A DNA stretch of 64,000 nt from Blautia_A aquisgranensis (GCF_040096615.1 NZ_JBBMEJ010000008.1:94104-158103), one strand, 5' to 3'; counted from the stretch's first letter, positions 1 through 9,427 are shown. Notes: generated by a model not told the origin, from the sequence alone. Made by a program: numbers and translations.

Positions 1-53
1 AATGCCAGCGGCAGTATCAGAAACCACTGTGGATAGATTCTCTTCTTATTCAC
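1..53 (-). CDS. Sugar ABC transporter permease, N-terminal end only
   Basis: Partial gene running off the left edge. The reverse strand reads from a GTG at 53 into VNKKRIYPQWFLILPLA, a short basic stretch followed by the start of a hydrophobic helix. This is typical of the first residues of MalF/UgpA-type permeases. A strong AAAAGGAGGT ribosome site lies 8 bases upstream. It follows the binding-protein gene on the same strand, so it is probably the membrane component of the same importer. The family assignment rests on 17 residues and on context. Confidence 0.6.
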   Translation of the reverse strand, partial: MNKKRIYPQWFLILPLA

Positions 54-80
54 AGAGAGTACCTCCTTTTTAAGTAAAAC

Positions 81-102
81 AGAGCCGGCAAATACCGGCT
101 CT
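81..102 (-). terminator. Stem-loop between binding-protein and permease genes
   Basis: Perfect 8-bp stem AGAGCCGG/CCGGCTCT with a 6-base loop, followed on the minus strand by a short weak T run and then the permease ribosome site. Such hairpins between binding protein and permease genes usually stabilise the upstream mRNA or partly terminate transcription, giving more binding protein than permease. That role is inferred. Confidence 0.6.
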
Positions 103-134
103 GCCTTCAGGTCAACTAATTCAAGTTCTGTTAT

Positions 135-1460
135 TTATTTCCAGTTCTCGTCACCAACTGTTTTTGCTGCTTCTGCACGGTTTGTATCCATGTTCTTAAG
201 AACATCGTTTGCTTCCATCTCACCCTGGCAGAATGCAACCATATCCTGACCAAACTGTGTCCAGTAGTCATTTGTATATTTTGTACCTGTCTGAAGTGTT
301 ACAACTGTTTTCTTTTCATCCGGAACTGTCTTAAGGAATTCCTGCTCCTCTGGCAGCCAGTGCTGCTCAAGATTATCATCATTTACATCAAGGTTTGTGT
401 ATGCCGGAGAGTTGTCAAGGATTTCCTGAAGGCTCTCTGTTGTTGTAACGAAGTTGAAGAATTCTTTTACAAGGTCCTCATGCTCTGTTCCTTTATAACC
501 GAACATTGTCGGGCCGGAGTTGCTGCTTGGATACCAGGTGTTGTCACCAAGTGGCTCAAGGAACATTCCGAATTCATCAGATGTGCCTGTATCTTCCTGG
601 ATCTGTTTGATAAAGCTGGAGTTTGCAAGTGCCATTGCACAGTTTCTGTCACCGAACTCGTTTGACATGTTTGTGCTGTCTGTTCCGATCCAGTCTTCTC
701 CGAAGTATCCTGCATCAGAAAGCTCTTTGAACTGGTTCAGAACCTCGATCATCTTCTCATTGTCTGCGAATGTTGCTTTGTTCTCGTTTAATGCGTCATA
801 AAGACCAGGTGTTGCTTCTTCATAAACACCACCTATCTGGAAGAATGCCAGCTGCTCCTGCCATCCATCTGCACCAGGCATAAACCAAGGTGTGATTCCG
901 GCTTCCTGAATCTTAGCACAGAGATCTTTCAGCTCTGCATATGTTGTCGGTACTTCCCATCCGTTCTCCTCGAACAGTGTTTTGTTGTAAACCATTACAT
1001 ACTCCGGAGAAGCGTTCCAGATCTGAAGTCCGTACAGCTTGTCGTTGTATACGCAGGACTCTTTTCTTGTCTCAGGCATAATGTTCTCCCAGGAAGCTCC
1101 TGTAAAGTCGATACAGTATTTCTCAGGATCAACAATTGTGGACTCGATTGCAAACGGGCTGGACTGGATCCAGAAAATGTCTGCACAGGAATCAGTAGCC
1201 AGCTTGGACTGAAGAAGATCGGAATACTGATCAGCCGGAATTGTCTGAAGGTCTACGGTAACATCATAGGTATCCTCAAAACGTTTGATTGTCTCATCGT
1301 AACGGTTATCCATCCATCCTGCTGAAACCAGGATGCTCAGCTCCTCGCCTGCGAAATCGCTTTTCTCATCCGCTGCAGATACGTTCACTGCAAGTCCTGT
1401 CGTCATGGAAGCGATCATCGCTGCTGCACAGGCTACTGCCAGAAATCTCTTTCTTTTCAT
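135..1460 (-). CDS. Extracellular solute-binding protein, family 1 (sugar ABC importer)
   Basis: 441 residues. Residues 1-29 are a signal peptide (MKRKRF, a hydrophobic core, then a VSA-AD cleavage site). The mature part has the fold pattern of family 1 sugar-binding proteins: an LSILVSAGWMDN beta strand, YDVTVDLQTIPADQY, and a C-terminal FFNFVTTTESLQ region. The ATG at 1460 was chosen because AAAAAGGAGG lies just upstream; a longer reading frame to 1628 has no such site and would bury the signal peptide. It would capture an oligosaccharide or sugar outside the membrane and deliver it to the permease starting at 53. The divergent sensor kinase and regulator probably control it. The substrate cannot be read from the sequence. 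Confidence 0.9.
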   Translation of the reverse strand: MKRKRFLAVACAAAMIASMTTGLAVNVSAADEKSDFAGEELSILVSAGWMDNRYDETIKRFEDTYDVTVDLQTIPADQYSDLLQSKLATDSCADIFWIQSSPFAIESTIVDPEKYCIDFTGASWENIMPETRKESCVYNDKLYGLQIWNASPEYVMVYNKTLFEENGWEVPTTYAELKDLCAKIQEAGITPWFMPGADGWQEQLAFFQIGGVYEEATPGLYDALNENKATFADNEKMIEVLNQFKELSDAGYFGEDWIGTDSTNMSNEFGDRNCAMALANSSFIKQIQEDTGTSDEFGMFLEPLGDNTWYPSSNSGPTMFGYKGTEHEDLVKEFFNFVTTTESLQEILDNSPAYTNLDVNDDNLEQHWLPEEQEFLKTVPDEKKTVVTLQTGTKYTNDYWTQFGQDMVAFCQGEMEANDVLKNMDTNRAEAAKTVGDENWK

Positions 1461-1572
1461 TAATGTTTCCTCCTTTTTAATAATGAATATGAACTGTTTT
1501 TTCGTTCCCTCGCTTGATGATATTAGTTTATCATCTGGCAATTTTAAAAGCCATGGATAAACCCGCCATGTA

Positions 1573-1738
1573 TTTGTACTTTTTTCACACTTTATTATAC
1601 TTTTTTTATATTTTTTGTGATTTTGCACAAGTTATAACAGGCGTTTTTGACTATTATTTCTAAACATCATTTTCATAGTTTGTACTTTTTTTACAAATGT
1701 GATATACTTTTGTCCAATGTTTTTGCACGATCTATAAC
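1573..1738. promoter_or_regulatory. Divergent regulatory region with two direct-repeat units
   Basis: The 317-bp gap between the binding-protein gene and the sensor kinase holds a roughly 60-66 bp unit twice, at 1573-1638 and 1679-1738. Both begin TTTGTACTTTTTT and end in TTTTGCAC-RA-KY-TATAAC; the end blocks (1621-1638, 1721-1738) are exactly 100 bp apart. This spacing and orientation suit a dimeric AraC-type response regulator such as the one at 3588. Binding by that regulator is inferred. Confidence 0.6.
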
Positions 1739-1777
1739 TCGTGTTTACTTTACTTTACTTACGGGAGGCTTCTTCAT

Positions 1778-3586
1778 ATGAAAACGCGCAGTCTGCAGTC
1801 CAAATTATTCATCGCATATCTTGGAATGGCATGCCTGATTCTTTTTTCCTTTGCCATATTTTTCTATGTTTTTGCATCCGGACAACTGAAAAAAAGTCAG
1901 ATCAGTGCCATGAGTACCTTAAATTCCACATTTCAGACACAGACTGATTCTGCGATACGAGATCTGGACACCGTATCTGTAAATATTAACTACAGCAATA
2001 TATCAAAGTCCGTTCTTGACCAGAAATTCGACCTTAATATTTCTGATGAAATGCTTTCTGCCATGTCCGATCTTTTTATTTCCTTAAGTGGAACCGAACT
2101 GAAAGCAGACCAGGTAAATCTCTATGATTTCTCCGGCTATGTTCTTCAGGCAGGACTTTCCACCATGGTCAAAAAAACAGATGAATCACAGAACGAATGG
2201 ATTGAAGAAGCCCGTGATGCCTATGGAAAAAAAGTGCTCACAGCTCCCTACAGCACTTATGTCTACTCAAAATCGGCCCGCTATCCCCAGTGGTTCATCT
2301 CTCTTTATCGCTCTTTCACCAACCAGTATGGACGCGGAGTTGGTGTGATTGAAACTGCCAAGCAGTGTAAATCCATCTTTAAGAGTATTATTTCCTATGA
2401 GAAAAAGAATCGTGGAAGTGCCGCCAGTGTTTACGTATTTGACCAGTCCGGAGCACTGATCTACCCTTACGATACTTCTGATAAAGATGCCTCTGGTATT
2501 TCCAAATATTATAATCTCACCGATTCGACTGAGGAAATTCTTACTGTGCAGAGCCCGGTCACAGATCAGAAGGAATACGTTTCCAGAATCAGCTCTGCCT
2601 ACACCGGTTATACCTACCTGACCATCCAGCCGGAATCTGTGATCCTTGCTCCGGTTTACAATATGCTGAAAATCCTGCTTGCTGTTGTTGCCGCCTTTCT
2701 TCTGGCTGCCGTGATCGTTTCCTACCGTCTTTCCCGCTCCGTTGTAAAACCGGTAAAGCATCTCAAACATATCATTCAGCGTATGGAACTGGATACTCTC
2801 GGTCAGGAAAAGGTCACATCCTATCCGGTTTCTGTCAATGAATTGGAAGAATTATATCAGGCATTCCAGCTGATGAGTGATAATCTCAAAGATTCCATGA
2901 CCCAGCTTACTGAAGCCAAGGAACAGGAAATGAAGGCACGCAGCATGGCTCTTCAGACACAGATCAATCCACACTTTTATTACAATACACTTTCCAGTAT
3001 CATGATTCTTGCCGAAAACGGAGACACTGATACTGTGGAAAAAATGTGCCGCAACCTTTCCAAGATTATGCGTTACATCACCAATACTTCGGAAACGACC
3101 GTCACCCTCCGCAAGGAGCTTGACTATGTACAGAAATATCTCTACTGCATGAAGGTCCGCTATCAGTCCAGCCTGAATTACTCTATCGATGTGGATGAAT
3201 CGCTTCTTGACCAGCAGGTTCCCAAACTGATCATTCAGCCTATCGTGGAAAACGCCATCAAATACGGTTCTGACTGCACACCTCCATGGACTATCACTGT
3301 CAGCAGTACCATAAACAAAAACAGCTGGCAGATTGATATCAGAGATACAGGTCCAGGTTTTACCGATGAAGCCAAGAAAAAAATAAACGCGGATATCATG
3401 AACGCTATCCGTAATCCGGGAATGCCGGAACTCAAGATCAACGGACTCGGCACCGTGAATGTATTTCTCCGCTGGAAACTCTTCTGTAAAGATGATATAA
3501 TTTTCAGGTACGGAAATACGGCGGACGGCCACGGAATCGTTTCCATTGGACGGTATTTCCATACAGACGCGGAGGTAATAAAATAA
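1778..3586 (+). CDS. YesM-type sensor histidine kinase
   Basis: 602 residues, membrane bound. TM1 is at about 11-33, an extracellular Cache-like sensor at about 35-290, TM2 at about 294-316, then HAMP. The His_kinase domain contains QTQINPHFYYNTL with the phosphorylated His near 398, followed by a HATPase domain with N box VENAIKYG (about 490) and DTGPGF (about 523). This is the domain order of YesM/LytS-like kinases that sense carbohydrates, often together with a binding protein. GGGAGG precedes the ATG. The response regulator starts 1 base after the stop, so the two are co-transcribed and form a pair. It diverges from the sugar-binding protein gene, its likely target. Confidence 0.92.
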   Translation: MKTRSLQSKLFIAYLGMACLILFSFAIFFYVFASGQLKKSQISAMSTLNSTFQTQTDSAIRDLDTVSVNINYSNISKSVLDQKFDLNISDEMLSAMSDLFISLSGTELKADQVNLYDFSGYVLQAGLSTMVKKTDESQNEWIEEARDAYGKKVLTAPYSTYVYSKSARYPQWFISLYRSFTNQYGRGVGVIETAKQCKSIFKSIISYEKKNRGSAASVYVFDQSGALIYPYDTSDKDASGISKYYNLTDSTEEILTVQSPVTDQKEYVSRISSAYTGYTYLTIQPESVILAPVYNMLKILLAVVAAFLLAAVIVSYRLSRSVVKPVKHLKHIIQRMELDTLGQEKVTSYPVSVNELEELYQAFQLMSDNLKDSMTQLTEAKEQEMKARSMALQTQINPHFYYNTLSSIMILAENGDTDTVEKMCRNLSKIMRYITNTSETTVTLRKELDYVQKYLYCMKVRYQSSLNYSIDVDESLLDQQVPKLIIQPIVENAIKYGSDCTPPWTITVSSTINKNSWQIDIRDTGPGFTDEAKKKINADIMNAIRNPGMPELKINGLGTVNVFLRWKLFCKDDIIFRYGNTADGHGIVSIGRYFHTDAEVIK

Positions 3587-3587
3587 T

Positions 3588-4355
3588 ATGAATTACACTG
3601 TTGTTGTAGCAGAAGACGAAGAGCTTCTTCTGAATAATCTGGTACATAAAATCGAGAAAGCGGATCCCGATTTTCATGTGATCGGAACAGCCCAGACCGG
3701 TGTACAGGCACTGGATCTCGTAGAAAAGCTGAGCCCGGATGTGGTATTTACCGATATCCGGATGCCAGTCATGGATGGGATCACTCTTCTCACCAAAATA
3801 AGGGATCAGTTTCCTTTTACAAAATTTGTGATCACCAGTGGATTTTCTGATTTTGAATATGCCAAAAAAGCTATTACTCTCAAGGTTTCCGACTATCTCC
3901 TGAAACCGGTAGACTCAGAGGAGCTTCAGAATGTTCTCCTGAAGATCAAACAGGAGCTTCAGATCAAGCAGGACGATTACGAAACCGTATTCACACCAGG
4001 CGCTGCTTCCATGTCTCCCGGACAGATCGCAGCACTCCTCAAAGATTTCATGGTGCAGAATTACGCCGAGGATATCAATCTGAACCTGATCGCAGGTACT
4101 ATGAATTACAGTCCAAGTTATCTGACCAAGATTTTCTGCCAAGTATACGACTGTACGCCTACCAAGTATCTCATCAATCTCCGAATGAGCCACGCGCAGA
4201 AGCTCCTTATTCATGAGCCCTCTCTTTCCGTGAAACAGATCGGAGAAATGTGCGGTTATCACGATCAGGGCTATTTCAGCCGGATCTTCAAGAAGCACAC
4301 CGGAAAAAGTCCTCTGGAATACCGGGACGAGGGAGACGAGCAGGCAACGGTCTAA
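3588..4355 (+). CDS. Response regulator, receiver plus AraC-type DNA-binding domain
   Basis: 255 residues. The receiver domain (1-120) has AEDEE near the N-terminus, phospho-acceptor Asp56 in VVFTDIRMP and the conserved Lys in LKPVD. Residues about 150-250 form two helix-turn-helix units of the AraC family (NLIAGTMNYSPSYLTKIF and KQIGEMCGYHDQGYFSRIFKK). YesN-type regulators usually run 450-540 residues with a long linker; this one joins the two domains directly, a compact variant. It is the partner of the kinase ending 1 base upstream and probably acts at the repeats at 1573-1738. Confidence 0.93.
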   Translation: MNYTVVVAEDEELLLNNLVHKIEKADPDFHVIGTAQTGVQALDLVEKLSPDVVFTDIRMPVMDGITLLTKIRDQFPFTKFVITSGFSDFEYAKKAITLKVSDYLLKPVDSEELQNVLLKIKQELQIKQDDYETVFTPGAASMSPGQIAALLKDFMVQNYAEDINLNLIAGTMNYSPSYLTKIFCQVYDCTPTKYLINLRMSHAQKLLIHEPSLSVKQIGEMCGYHDQGYFSRIFKKHTGKSPLEYRDEGDEQATV

Positions 4356-4380
4356 CCCCTGTGATCACCAAAACAAAAAA

Positions 4381-4417
4381 GTCATTTCAGCTTCATTCAT
4401 CTGAAATGACTTTTTTA
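4381..4417. terminator. Bidirectional intrinsic terminator
   Basis: Perfect 10-bp stem GTCATTTCAG/CTGAAATGAC with a 10-base loop and a T run on the plus strand; A residues precede the stem, so it also works on the minus strand. It separates the convergent response-regulator and helD genes. Confidence 0.9.
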
Positions 4418-4428
4418 TTTTTCTTTTT

Positions 4429-6477
4429 TTAATTCAGCTCATACATATAAAGCTCATGCAGAGCTCTGGTCGCCGCAATATATCTGGCACGTTCCACGAT
4501 CGGGCTTCTGTCTTCTTTCGGAAATACAGAAAATACCTGGTCAAACTCCAGGCCTTTGGCCATATAGAAAGTAGTAACTGTAAGTCCTTTCTTAAAGTTC
4601 GTACTGTCTCTGTGAAGAAGGGAAAGCCTCTCTTTCGTATCAAAGCCTTCCGCTTCCAGCCTCTCCTTTAAAATATAATATGCTTCTCTTGCTTCGTCTG
4701 CTGTTCTTGTGATCACGGCTGCTGTCTCATAATCATCAAGACGCAGTTCCCCTAATACGCTCTCCACAGCCTCCTCAAGCCCCGGAAATTCCCGTTCCAC
4801 TACAGGTTTTCCATGACGTTCAAAAAGCTCCACACCCGTGATTCCTGCAAGCTTATTCGCATAAGACGCGATCTCGATCGTATTACGATAACTCTTGTTC
4901 ATCACGATCTTCCGGATATCTTTTCCTAATATCTTAGGCAGGAAGGTCAGTACATCCTGCTGCTCTCCATCCATGGTCTGCTCTCTGTCACCAAGGATCG
5001 TCATCCTGCATTTAAAAAGCTTCTGAATGATCAGATACTGAAGCATGGAATAATCCTGCATCTCATCCACGATCAGATGACGCACACCGCTGTCCTCCTG
5101 CTGGGTCTCCAGCCGGTATTTCAGATACAGAACAGGATATACATCCTCATAGCGCAGCTTTCTTTTTTCGTACTGCACCTGCGGAAGTGCCGGAAATCCC
5201 TCCTGCTTCAGGAACCGGTTATACAGTACATAGAGGTCTCTCGTCTCATACATCCTGTAAAAGCGGCTCTTTACAGCTTCCCGTTCATCATCCGGCAGAT
5301 CAAATCCCTTCAGTGTTTCGATCTCGTCAATAAAATACTCAGCCACCGCATCCATTCTGGAAAGCAGCGGAATATCCATAAATTTAAAATAAAAGAGTTC
5401 AATGATCACCTGTTCTTTTTTGACTACGCCACGATGTTCCACATCACGGAAATTCATAAGGCTGTCCTCAAGCTCCACGATATACCCTTCCATACGGTCT
5501 AGGAAATCCCTGGACTGTTTTTCTTTCAGAAGTGCCTCATCGCAGAGCCCTGCGATCTGCCGCTCGATCAGATCATACCGGTCCTCGCAGTCGGAAACTG
5601 TATTTTTCAATCTCTTATATGCAAAAAGATCAAAGCTCATCTCACGGATATTTTCCTCGCCAAGCTCCGGCAGAATATGGGAAATATAATCTGCAAACAC
5701 TCCATTCGGAGAAAGAACCAGTACAGAAGATGCCTTCAGATTCTTTCGGTCATGATAAAGAAGATATGCGATCCTGTGCAGGGCAATGGATGTCTTGCCA
5801 CTTCCTGCTGCCCCCTGGATCACCATGATCCGGTCTGAAGTATTGCGGATAATGGCATTCTGTTCCTTCTGGATCGTGCGGATGATATTCTTCAGCTGTA
5901 CATCACCGTTGCTTCCAAGCTCCGCCTTCAGGATCTCATCATCAATCTTCACATCGCTCTCAAACTCGTAGAGCATTTTTCCGCCACGTATCTTATACTG
6001 CCATTTCGCCGCAATGTCTCCATGAATCTCGCCCAGCGGTGCCTGATAGGATGCCGGTCCCTTATCAAAATCATAGAACAGTCCGGACACAGGAGCTCTC
6101 CAGTCATAGATCAGCGGCAAGCCTCCATTTTCCTCAGCCAGGTTGCCGATCCCGATGTAAAAGATCTCCGGCTCATCCTCTCCTTCATAGCAGAAATCCA
6201 CTCTTCCAAAGAAAGGAGAATCCAGCATTTTCCGGAATCTGCGGCGCAGATCAAGCTTCTCATTGCTGGCATTGATCTCATGAAGAAGTGCCTGCTGGTT
6301 ATCAAAATTCTCATAGCCATACTGGTCCATCTCTGTATAGTTTTCCCAGTAATATTCGTGCATGCCTTCGATTTCCTTCTGTCCAGCCTGAATGGAGGCA
6401 TCCAGCTGTTCGATCCGGTGTCTCAGGGTCTCCGTCACATGTGAAAGGTATTCACGTCCGTTTCTTACTGCTGCCAT
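4429..6477 (-). CDS. helD: HelD-like RNA polymerase recycling ATPase (UvrD/SF1 fold)
   Basis: 682 residues. The N-terminal part (about 1-90) is a charged coiled coil (LRHRIEQLDASIQAGQKEIEGM), as in the HelD arm that enters the RNA polymerase secondary channel. Then come the HelD-typical GRVDFCYEG and YIGIGNL..YDWRAPVSGLFYDF, Walker A GAAGSGKTS at about 221 and LIVDEMQDYS at about 466. It ends in VTTFYMAKGLEFDQVFSVFP and YIAATRALHELYMYELN. Known HelD proteins release stalled polymerase from DNA. YbjQ is encoded 5 bases upstream on the same strand. Confidence 0.88.
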   Translation of the reverse strand: MAAVRNGREYLSHVTETLRHRIEQLDASIQAGQKEIEGMHEYYWENYTEMDQYGYENFDNQQALLHEINASNEKLDLRRRFRKMLDSPFFGRVDFCYEGEDEPEIFYIGIGNLAEENGGLPLIYDWRAPVSGLFYDFDKGPASYQAPLGEIHGDIAAKWQYKIRGGKMLYEFESDVKIDDEILKAELGSNGDVQLKNIIRTIQKEQNAIIRNTSDRIMVIQGAAGSGKTSIALHRIAYLLYHDRKNLKASSVLVLSPNGVFADYISHILPELGEENIREMSFDLFAYKRLKNTVSDCEDRYDLIERQIAGLCDEALLKEKQSRDFLDRMEGYIVELEDSLMNFRDVEHRGVVKKEQVIIELFYFKFMDIPLLSRMDAVAEYFIDEIETLKGFDLPDDEREAVKSRFYRMYETRDLYVLYNRFLKQEGFPALPQVQYEKRKLRYEDVYPVLYLKYRLETQQEDSGVRHLIVDEMQDYSMLQYLIIQKLFKCRMTILGDREQTMDGEQQDVLTFLPKILGKDIRKIVMNKSYRNTIEIASYANKLAGITGVELFERHGKPVVEREFPGLEEAVESVLGELRLDDYETAAVITRTADEAREAYYILKERLEAEGFDTKERLSLLHRDSTNFKKGLTVTTFYMAKGLEFDQVFSVFPKEDRSPIVERARYIAATRALHELYMYELN

Positions 6478-6482
6478 ACGCC

Positions 6483-6803
6483 TTAATCCACCACTACCGC
6501 TGTTCCGCTTGACGTTACCATCAGCATGCCATTATCAGCTCCAAGTACTTCGTAATCAATATCCACACCGATCACAGCATTCGCTCCCATTGCAGCTGCA
6601 CGCTGCTCCATCTCAGCCAGGGCTTCTTCTCTGGCTTTCATAAGCTCTTCCTCATATCCTGCGCTTCTTCCACCGAAGAAATTTCGGAAGCCTGCTCCGA
6701 TATCTTTCATGAAGTTTACTCCGGAGATCACTTCTCCGAATACGATTCCCTTATATTCACGGATTGCTCTTCCCTCTACAGATGGCGTCGTTGTTATGAT
6801 CAT
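6483..6803 (-). CDS. YbjQ/UPF0145 family protein
   Basis: 106 residues, the normal length of the YbjQ (heavy-metal-binding-like) family. Family hallmarks are TTPSVEGRAIREYKGIVFGEVISGVNF at the N-terminus, a helical region (YEEELMKAREEALAEMEQRA) and GANAVIGVDIDYEVLG. It is cytoplasmic with unknown biochemical role; homologues form pentamers. GGGAGG lies 8 bases before the ATG. It sits 5 bases upstream of helD and probably shares its promoter. Confidence 0.88.
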   Translation of the reverse strand: MIITTTPSVEGRAIREYKGIVFGEVISGVNFMKDIGAGFRNFFGGRSAGYEEELMKAREEALAEMEQRAAAMGANAVIGVDIDYEVLGADNGMLMVTSSGTAVVVD

Positions 6804-6832
6804 GGTAAAATCCTCCCGTTTTTTCTCGTTTT

Positions 6833-6867
6833 GACAGACATCTGTCTGTCCTTATTACTGAATTATA
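6833..6867 (-). promoter_or_regulatory. Promoter and palindromic operator of ybjQ-helD
   Basis: A TATAAT -10 box reads on the minus strand at 6862-6867. Just downstream, over the expected start site, is the palindrome GACAGA-CA-TCTGTC (6833-6846). No good -35 box is visible, which fits regulated expression. The regulator is unknown. Confidence 0.5.
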
Positions 6868-6894
6868 CCCGAAAGCAGGCACAATGTATAGTCC

Positions 6895-6970
6895 AAAAAA
6901 GACTGCCTGGCGTTACCTGGGGCTGTATGTTTATCACAGCCGCCTCATGCACCACCGGCAGTCTTTTTTT
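6895..6970 (-). terminator. Terminator of the GH31 gene
   Basis: A long stem pairs AAAAAAGACTGCC with GGCAGTCTTTTTT around an inner structured loop. It stands 36 bases after the GH31 stop codon on the minus strand and isolates it from ybjQ. Confidence 0.8.
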
Positions 6971-7005
6971 ATTTCATTATATCTGACTGTACCAGAAATA
7001 TCTGA

Positions 7006-9375
7006 TTATTTTATGATCTCTGTCACATAAGAAGCCTCTTTCATTCCCGGATAGCTTCCCTTGCGCTCTCCAACTGTCAGAGTTCCTGTTTTATCATCCC
7101 AGGTAAGCTCTGTCGTTGCATAAGCACCGTTTTCAAAATTATAATTATTTCCTTCGTCCTCATAAATTGTAAAGCTTGCATCTGCATCCGGATATACAAC
7201 CAGCTTCACCGGCTCCTCCGGTTCCTGGGCAGCATATACAAGACCTTCCGCAACCGGAAGGATACTTCCTGCTTTTACAAAGATCGGCATCTGATCGATC
7301 GGTGCATCCACAGTCACATACTGGCCACCTTCATATACTTTGTTTGTCCAGTAATCATACCATTTCGTACCTGCCGGAAGATAGCACTCCCATGTTTTTT
7401 CTTTCTGAAGTTCTGTACTCTCCGGGCCGTAATACATCGGCTCTGTGACAGCGCAGATCAGAAGTGACGGTCCAAACATAAATTCATTCTGAACCTTACG
7501 TGCTTCCTTATCCTCCGGAAAATCAAAGAGCAGACTTCTCATGATGGTGTAATCCTTAAAATGTACAGCACCTGCCAGAGAATAAATATACGGCATCAGA
7601 TGATAACGAAGCTTGATAAATTTTTCGATCGCATCGTAGAACATGGTTCCTTTTTCACCGAAGTTCCAGATTTCTCTCGGCGTGTCGGTTCCATGTGAAC
7701 GGAACATCGGAAGGAAGGTTCCCATCTCCAGCCATCTTGTATACAGCTCGCAGTATCCCTTGTCCTTCACGCCTTCGTTATACTTGCCCTGCCAGAACCA
7801 CTTCGGCTCCGGATCTGTGTTGCAGCCACAGCCACGGTTCTGCCACTTGTCTCCCACTGTAAAGAATGCTCCGATATCCAGTGTCCAGTACGGATATCCG
7901 CTGAGTCCCATATTCAGGCCTTCCACAATCTGAGTCTTGAAATTATCCCAGGTCGCACAGGTATCACCGGACCACAGCATTGCAGAATATTTCTGACCGG
8001 AAGCATAACCGGAACGTGTAAGATTAAGCACACGCTTCTCCTCTGTCGTCTTTCTCTGGTTCTCATAGATTCCCTTCGCATGCATCAGCGCAAACGCATT
8101 GGCAACTGCAGGATCCAGGTATTTCTTATGCTCACCGCCTACAAGCTCATATCTTTCCCATGGCTCTCTCTTCGCAGCACCGCCCCAGTCCGGACCGGAA
8201 AACGGCTCTGTGGAATCACACCACCAGGAATCAAAGCCCTGGTCAAAAAGTCCCTTTTTTGCCTGCTTCCAGTACATTTCTCTTGCCTCTTCATTAAAGG
8301 CATCATAAGTCGCATAATCATAGAGCAAATGTCCGGACTCAAAGAATTCTGTATGGTTCTTTCCGCCCGCGTTCATATTCGGCCATACGGAAACCATGCT
8401 GTGTGCATGTAGCTTATGGATTTCATCCATACATTCCTTCGTATCTCCGTAACGCTCCTGATCCAGGATCTTCTCACCCCAGTTTCCCGGCTCCCAGGTA
8501 TTCCAGTCCTGTACCACGCAATCCAGCGGAACACCGATCTCACGATAGTGGCGTACAATATCCAGAAGTTCTTTTGCTGTGTAATACTGTTCCTTTGACT
8601 GTACATAACCATATGCCCATTTCGGCAGCATCTGTGCTTTACCTGTAAGATAACGGTAATCATGAATGACCGCATCCATAGTTCCGCCACCCATGAAATA
8701 ATAGTCAAGCTGCTCTATAGTATCCAGAAACAGATAGGAATCTTTCAGGTCATCATTAAATGTCATAAGAGAACAACAGTCTACCAGAATTCCATAGCCC
8801 TCTGTGGAAACAAGCACAGGCATCGGAATACGCATATTATGCTGATACAGATACTGACAATGACCTCTGTAATTATAGATTCCCTCTTCTGCCTGTCCCA
8901 GTCCGTGGATCTCCTCATCCTCTTTCCAGCTGAAAAACATTTTTCCACGGTATGCGCTTCTTACCTTCTCAGCTTTCAGGTTCTGGATAAAGTTTCTCTC
9001 GCCATCCACAGTTTTTACACGATTGATCACAGGCTTCTCGTTGCCTGTATTATAATGGATCACATCCGTCTTGGTAAGTTCCGGTTTCTTCTGAAAAAGC
9101 CACTCACTTCCATCCGGGTGTTTCCAGGTAATATCACCAGATACTGTATTCAGCTCTGCCCATACCTTCGCTGTTTTTACAGTTACCGTATTTTCCGTCT
9201 CTTCTACAGAAAAATCCGTCTTCGGATATTCTTTTTTTTCAATGATCAGAGAATCCTGTGCTTCCTGAATCTCTTTTCCTGACACGATCACACGGATGAT
9301 CTCCTCTGTGACCGGAACCAGACGGTATGTAAGTTTTCCCACTTCCAGCTGTACGTGTTTATCAGTCTTAATCAT
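7006..9375 (-). CDS. Glycoside hydrolase family 31 (alpha-glucosidase/alpha-xylosidase type)
   Basis: 789 residues, no signal peptide, so cytoplasmic. An N-terminal beta-sandwich (1-220) precedes a TIM barrel with PKWAYGYVQSKEQYYTAKEL, the nucleophile region GFDSWWCDSTEPF (Asp near 387) and YPYWTLDIGAFF (near 498). The C-terminal part has the GH31 pattern MPYIYSLAGAVHFKDYTIMRSL, FMFGPSLLICAV and WYDYWTNKVYEGG. GH31 enzymes release non-reducing-end alpha-linked glucose or xylose with retention. GGAGAAGGG precedes the ATG. The AraC regulator immediately upstream on the same strand and the sugar importer at the left edge suggest oligosaccharide use. Glucosidase and xylosidase cannot be separated without structure. 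Confidence 0.92.
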   Translation of the reverse strand: MIKTDKHVQLEVGKLTYRLVPVTEEIIRVIVSGKEIQEAQDSLIIEKKEYPKTDFSVEETENTVTVKTAKVWAELNTVSGDITWKHPDGSEWLFQKKPELTKTDVIHYNTGNEKPVINRVKTVDGERNFIQNLKAEKVRSAYRGKMFFSWKEDEEIHGLGQAEEGIYNYRGHCQYLYQHNMRIPMPVLVSTEGYGILVDCCSLMTFNDDLKDSYLFLDTIEQLDYYFMGGGTMDAVIHDYRYLTGKAQMLPKWAYGYVQSKEQYYTAKELLDIVRHYREIGVPLDCVVQDWNTWEPGNWGEKILDQERYGDTKECMDEIHKLHAHSMVSVWPNMNAGGKNHTEFFESGHLLYDYATYDAFNEEAREMYWKQAKKGLFDQGFDSWWCDSTEPFSGPDWGGAAKREPWERYELVGGEHKKYLDPAVANAFALMHAKGIYENQRKTTEEKRVLNLTRSGYASGQKYSAMLWSGDTCATWDNFKTQIVEGLNMGLSGYPYWTLDIGAFFTVGDKWQNRGCGCNTDPEPKWFWQGKYNEGVKDKGYCELYTRWLEMGTFLPMFRSHGTDTPREIWNFGEKGTMFYDAIEKFIKLRYHLMPYIYSLAGAVHFKDYTIMRSLLFDFPEDKEARKVQNEFMFGPSLLICAVTEPMYYGPESTELQKEKTWECYLPAGTKWYDYWTNKVYEGGQYVTVDAPIDQMPIFVKAGSILPVAEGLVYAAQEPEEPVKLVVYPDADASFTIYEDEGNNYNFENGAYATTELTWDDKTGTLTVGERKGSYPGMKEASYVTEIIK

Positions 9376-9410
9376 AATCCCTTCTCCTTATCTGTCCCAT
9401 AAAACGGACA

Positions 9411-9427
9411 TCACGAGTGCATCGTGA
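9411..9427. promoter_or_regulatory. Palindrome in GH31 leader, candidate operator
   Basis: TCACGA-gtgca-TCGTGA, perfect 6-bp arms, lies 36 bases upstream of the GH31 start and between it and the AraC gene. It is a candidate operator, but no regulator can be assigned. Confidence 0.4.

Noticed and set aside
2267..2770. Long antisense frame opposite the sensor kinase
   Set aside because: No ribosome site, no family signature, and the plus-strand kinase is continuous and full length; the same applies to the other antisense frames over clpB, helD and the ABC genes.
9411..9427. Catabolite-repression (cre) site upstream of GH31
   Set aside because: The palindrome TCACGA-gtgca-TCGTGA does not fit the cre consensus; it is listed only as an unassigned dyad.
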